DNA of 16,020 nt, from NCBI GenBank assembly GCA_017652345.1, contig JAGCBE010000405.1, positions 1-16,020 of the forward strand. The letters are read 5' to 3'. Both the position numbers and the translations under genes were made by a program. Under the pieces are notes generated by a model, which was not told the DNA's origin, searched no databases, and saw nothing but the letters and a program-made list of their open reading frames with translations. Positions 14,559 to 16,020 of the stretch are shown in pieces. This stretch comes from Methanobrevibacter sp. (GTDB taxonomy: Archaea; Methanobacteriota; Methanobacteria; Methanobacteriales; Methanobacteriaceae). How positions within the stretch are numbered: position 1 is the first letter of the stretch; each line of letters opens with the position of its first letter.

Positions 14559-14853
14559 CGGTTTCAAGTGCTTTTCTTGTTTCAGGGTCAAGACGTGTTG
14601 CGTACTTGAGGAAGTCAAGCTCTGTGAGTCCGTAAAGCTCCTCACGAGTCGTAATATTTGTGGTTGCTACTACCTTAAATTCGTCAGTATTATACTGCTT
14701 CTGAAGTAATTTAAGGATATAGTTAGGTGTCGTATCGGTGAGTCCAGTAAGCTCCAAAGATTTGTACTGGGGCTGTGCAGTGGTTACGTCCATGCAAAGT
14801 GCTTCCACCTCAATTACGTTGATTGTTCTTGTTACCATTCTTACTCTTGCCAT
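14554..14853 (-). CDS. Early ~100-aa protein, paralogue 2
   Basis: A 99-aa protein paralogous to 13097-13405: MARVRMVTRTI against MARKPMVTRTI, ALCMDVTTAQ against VLCLDITSAE, ELYG against TLYG, and RLDPETRKALE against ILDPETRKAFG. The middle is divergent, so the duplication is not recent. The predicted structure is alpha/beta. It has its own extended -10 promoter at 14940-14968. A role in DNA binding is only suggested by copy number and position. RBS ATGGGAGAACAAAACT. Confidence 0.8.
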   Translation of the reverse strand: MARVRMVTRTINVIEVEALCMDVTTAQPQYKSLELTGLTDTTPNYILKLLQKQYNTDEFKVVATTNITTREELYGLTELDFLKYATRLDPETRKALETE

Positions 14854-14878
14854 AGTTTTGTTCTCCCATTCTTTTTGT

Positions 14879-14897
14879 TGCGCTCACAATTTGAGCA
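14879..14897 (-). repeat. Covarying leader hairpin, copy 1
   Basis: Plus strand TGCGCTCACAATTTGAGCA, minus-strand hairpin GCTCA-AATTG-TGAGC. It matches 15316-15334 except at two bases that pair with each other (C-G changed to G-C). It lies just upstream of the ribosome binding site of 14554-14853. Confidence 0.85.
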
Positions 14898-14899
14898 GT

Positions 14900-14959
14900 A
14901 GCACTCAAGGGAGTCGAACCCTTGACCTATCATAGTTATATGATAGCATACCGTGTGCT
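14900..14959 (-). promoter_or_regulatory. T-loop hairpin and partial junction upstream of 14554-14853
   Basis: Minus strand: hairpin CAAGGG-TTCGACT-CCCTTG (14924-14906) with a canonical tRNA T-loop; an 8-bp palindromic hairpin CTATCATA-TAAC-TATGATAG (14946-14927); and a 5-bp closing helix AGCAC/GTGCT (14959-14955 / 14904-14900). The full junction can form only in transcripts from the far-right promoters, because the local promoter starts inside it; local transcripts keep just the T-loop hairpin near their 5' end. Confidence 0.55.
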
Positions 14960-14968
14960 GTTTGTCAA
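14940..14968 (-). promoter_or_regulatory. Early promoter for paralogue 2
   Basis: Minus strand TTGACA (14968-14963), 17 bases, TATCAT (14945-14940) with TGC before it as an extended -10. The -10 lies in the palindrome 14927-14946, which could be an operator. Confidence 0.8.
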
Positions 14969-14975
14969 GTACTTT

Positions 14976-15290
14976 TTAAGAATTAACTAAAATCGCTCTA
15001 TTATGGTCACGAGTGATATATAGATTGTAAACCTTTCCGTCTTCGGCTACATATAAACCTATAATCGAAAACTGAAAACAGTTTGCACCACCTATTTCAA
15101 ACACCTCGATACCCTTTGTTTCTCTAGCCCAACGCACCCAATCTTTCCAAATTTCAACTTTATATTGTGAGGGTCTATCGTACCAATTAAAGATACAACT
15201 TTCGACACAAATGTATCCATGTGTAGGATGTACTGTACGTCTAGGAATTGTTAATTCAAAAGTAACACCGTTAATCTCAATTTTTCTCAT
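14976..15290 (-). CDS. First early protein, 104 aa, unknown
   Basis: The start is placed at the ATG at 15290, which has GAGG 9 bases upstream and the same AAACTATG context as the other early genes; a frame opening at 15305 overlaps that ribosome site. The product has beta-rich N and C parts (MRKIEINGVTFELTIP; VYNLYITRDHNRAIL) and a Trp/Tyr-rich helix (FNWYDRPSQYKVEIWKDWVR) in the middle. No family recognised. As the first gene behind the three early promoters it should be made at once after infection. Confidence 0.75.
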   Translation of the reverse strand: MRKIEINGVTFELTIPRRTVHPTHGYICVESCIFNWYDRPSQYKVEIWKDWVRWARETKGIEVFEIGGANCFQFSIIGLYVAEDGKVYNLYITRDHNRAILVNS

Positions 15291-15315
15291 AGTTTTACAC
15301 CTCATTATATTATAG

Positions 15316-15334
15316 TGCGGTCACAATTTGACCA
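15316..15334 (-). repeat. Covarying leader hairpin, copy 2
   Basis: Plus strand TGCGGTCACAATTTGACCA, minus-strand hairpin GGTCA-AATTG-TGACC. Partner of 14879-14897 with a compensatory pair swap. It lies just upstream of the ribosome binding site of 14976-15290. Confidence 0.85.
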
Positions 15335-15336
15335 AA

Positions 15337-15397
15337 TGGTCTGTTTGAGTTGAGTCTACGGCTATTATAAGTATGTGAATACTAAACCGACAGACCA
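15337..15397 (-). promoter_or_regulatory. Closed RNA element in leader of first early gene
   Basis: Minus strand: perfect 8-bp helix TGGTCTGT (15397-15390) / ACAGACCA (15344-15337), with CGG/CCG (15389-15387 / 15361-15359) continuing it and an inner hairpin AGTAT-TCAC-ATACT (15383-15370). The segment GTCT..CGG can also pair with CCG..AGAC at 15359-15353, so two exclusive folds exist. It follows the plan of the other leader elements but lacks a T-loop arm. Confidence 0.5.
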
Positions 15398-15402
15398 CAC
15401 CA

Positions 15403-15427
15403 AATATAGGAGAACTATGCCTATATT
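15403..15427 (-). promoter_or_regulatory. Leader hairpin
   Basis: Perfect 8-bp stem AATATAGG / CCTATATT around the 9-base loop CATAGTTCT, in the untranslated early leader. No T-run follows, so it is not a terminator. Other possible pairs upstream include GCGGT/ACCGC (about 15448-15469) and CGTAC/GTACG. Confidence 0.6.
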
Positions 15428-15563
15428 CAATTATCAAGGAACGAGTGCGGTTGTTTGTACGATACCGCAAAACGCTTGACGTACCTATATTATCCAATTG
15501 TACGATTTGGTGCTACTCTATATTTATACACCCACTTTGTAGCTTTGGTGTCTTAAACGTGTT

Positions 15564-15591
15564 ATAGAGTCGTTCTTTCATCTATCTCTAT
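15564..15591 (-). promoter_or_regulatory. Leader stem-loop of early promoter P1
   Basis: Stem ATAGAG (15591-15586) / CTCTAT (15569-15564) close to the 5' end of P1 transcripts; the loop includes AGAACGA, a run also found in the loop of the P3 leader. Confidence 0.6.
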
Positions 15592-15602
15592 CTTATGTAC
15601 TT

Positions 15603-15631
15603 ATTATATCATATTGTTTTGATATTGTCAA
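15603..15631 (-). promoter_or_regulatory. Early promoter P1
   Basis: Minus strand TTGACA (15631-15626), 17-base spacer, TATAAT (15608-15603) with TGA as an extended -10. A full consensus match. It is followed by AAGTACATAAGATA, shared with P2 and P3. Confidence 0.92.
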
Positions 15632-15705
15632 GTACTTTTTTCAAGATTTTTCGGAACTAGTTTTCTATCTATCTATCGCTATCAGTTCCTTTATCTTATG
15701 TACTT
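15630..15705 (-). promoter_or_regulatory. Nested leader stem-loop of P2
   Basis: Three stacked stems at the 5' end of P2 transcripts: AAGTAC/GTACTT (15705-15700 / 15635-15630), AAGAT/ATCTT (15697-15693 / 15647-15643), GGAACT/AGTTCC (15689-15684 / 15658-15653). The loop carries a GATA repeat run. Its 3' base overlaps the -35 box of P1. Confidence 0.75.
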
Positions 15706-15734
15706 ATTATATCATAACTATGTGATATTGTCAA
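15706..15734 (-). promoter_or_regulatory. Early promoter P2
   Basis: Minus strand TTGACA (15734-15729), 17-base spacer, TATAAT (15711-15706) with TGA extended -10. It is almost identical to P1 in its flanks. Confidence 0.92.
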
Positions 15735-15799
15735 GTACTTTTTTCAAGATTAACGGAACTTGTATTACGTCGTTCTCAGTTCCTTTATCTTATGTACTT
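15733..15799 (-). promoter_or_regulatory. Nested leader stem-loop of P3
   Basis: The same three stems as in the P2 leader: AAGTAC/GTACTT (15799-15794 / 15738-15733), AAGAT/ATCTT (15791-15787 / 15750-15746), GGAACT/AGTTCC (15783-15778 / 15760-15755). The loop sequence differs, so the stems, not the loops, are conserved. The base overlaps the P2 -35 box. Confidence 0.75.
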
Positions 15800-15828
15800 A
15801 TTATAACACCGAATAGCCCACAACACAA
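15800..15828 (-). promoter_or_regulatory. Early promoter P3 (weaker)
   Basis: Minus strand TATAAT (15805-15800) with TGT extended -10; the -35 at the 17-base position is only TTGTGT (15828-15823). Downstream sequence is shared with P1 and P2. Confidence 0.6.
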
Positions 15829-15837
15829 TAGTCAATG

Positions 15838-15853
15838 TGTACAAAGATGTACC
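15838..15853. repeat. Right-end repeat TGTACAAAGRTGTACC, copy 1
   Basis: A 16-bp imperfect palindrome, matched at 15871-15886 with one difference. It lies just upstream of P3, where a regulator or origin-binding protein could sit. Confidence 0.8.
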
Positions 15854-15870
15854 AAATTTCTTGTGCAATA

Positions 15871-15886
15871 TGTACAAAGGTGTACC
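15871..15886. repeat. Right-end repeat TGTACAAAGRTGTACC, copy 2
   Basis: Exactly 33 bp from copy 1, about three helical turns, so both face the same side of the DNA. Shorter related pieces (GGTACCA near 15894, ATGTACCAAG near 15945) continue toward the end. Confidence 0.8.
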
Positions 15887-15915
15887 CCACCAAGGTACCA
15901 CCTAGCACCAATCAT

Positions 15916-15942
15916 GTGTTCGAGAACAAGTGTTCGAACCAA
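15916..15942. repeat. Tandem palindromic motif GTGTTCGA
   Basis: GTGTTCGAGAACAA followed at once by GTGTTCGAACCAA (14-bp period). They include the palindromes TGTTC-GA-GAACA (15917-15928) and GTTCGAAC (15932-15939). A likely protein-binding site close to the terminal origin. Confidence 0.65.
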
Positions 15943-16004
15943 GGATGTACCAAGTACGGTGCTTGCTTTAGCGCTTTAATGTGGGAAAGTGTGTACCCTA
16001 AAAG

Positions 16005-16020
16005 TCCCTAATGGGGCTTT
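16005..16020. repeat. Right inverted terminal repeat / replication origin
   Basis: Exact reverse complement of bases 1-16; see the left repeat. The inner flank (GGGTACAC read inward) also resembles the left flank (TGGTACCAC). Confidence 0.93.

Larger units (their letters stand above)
15291..15602 (-). promoter_or_regulatory. Long structured early mRNA leader (no gene)
   Basis: About 300 bases between the nearest early promoter and the first early gene. It contains the elements at 15316-15334, 15337-15397 and 15403-15427. Further up, ACACC...GGTGT encloses GCTAC, which can pair with GTAGC downstream (about 15510-15555), an H-type pseudoknot pattern. A 22-codon frame (15513-15581) has no good ribosome site. 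I see no convincing protein gene. Confidence 0.6.

Noticed and set aside
14880..14897. lac operator-like site (AATTGTGAGCG on the minus strand)
   Set aside because: Only a half-site match; the symmetric partner follows a different pattern that is explained by the local hairpin and its covarying copy.
15513..15581. 22-codon frame in the early leader
   Set aside because: No ribosome binding site, and it overlaps structured RNA segments.
15698..15979. 93-codon plus-strand frame at the right end
   Set aside because: It crosses two promoters and several repeats, has no ribosome binding site and reads like translated non-coding DNA.
1..16020. CRISPR array, insertion sequence, integrase or attachment site
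   Set aside because: No regularly spaced repeats with spacers, no transposase or recombinase genes, and the repeats present are promoter or leader elements or terminal repeats.

Overview
The window looks like a complete linear genome of a small phi29-type podovirus. Both ends carry the same 16 bp as an inverted terminal repeat (1-16 and 16005-16020, extending imperfectly to about 28 bp). Between them lies a full set of recognisable phi29-family genes: protein-primed family B DNA polymerase, probable terminal protein, probable SSB, gp16-type packaging ATPase, gp7/gp8-type scaffold and capsid, upper and lower collar, tail knob, a receptor-binding esterase, holin and endolysin. The low GC, AGGAGG-type ribosome binding sites, consensus sigma-A promoters and M15-type endolysin point to a low-GC Gram-positive host (Bacillota, plausibly an anaerobic gut species; this is inference).

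Layout. Positions 63-7866, minus strand: the late operon. It is transcribed leftward from a consensus promoter at 7891-7919 in the order holin, M15 endolysin, scaffold, major capsid protein, a hairpin attenuator, tail knob, upper collar (portal), lower collar, a small structural protein and an SGNH-domain appendage protein, ending in a terminator at 63-92. Positions 7906-9200, plus strand: a short opposing unit with the packaging ATPase followed directly by a strongly structured RNA (9044-9155) that I propose is the packaging RNA (pRNA), then a bidirectional terminator. Positions 9207-15290, minus strand: the early operon. From promoter to terminator it has small early genes, a paralogous pair of ~100-aa proteins, the SSB-like protein, a terminator hairpin, terminal protein, DNA polymerase and three tiny genes (70, 50 and 35 aa). 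Positions 15291-16020: a ~730-base non-coding right end with three tandem early promoters, a structured leader and the terminal repeat.

How it works together. Terminal protein and polymerase start replication at the terminal repeats, and SSB coats displaced strands. Scaffold, capsid and portal build the prohead; ATPase plus the candidate pRNA package DNA. The knob, collar and appendage proteins make the tail, and holin with endolysin lyse the cell.

The most unusual content is non-coding. It comprises the candidate pRNA placed behind the ATPase gene; two perfect consensus promoters that overlap so each -35 box sits in the other's spacer; a set of early-gene leaders folding as three-way junctions or related closed elements, several with tRNA T-loop-like hairpins and duplicated downstream hairpins; and a tandem promoter array whose transcripts all start with a nested stem-loop.
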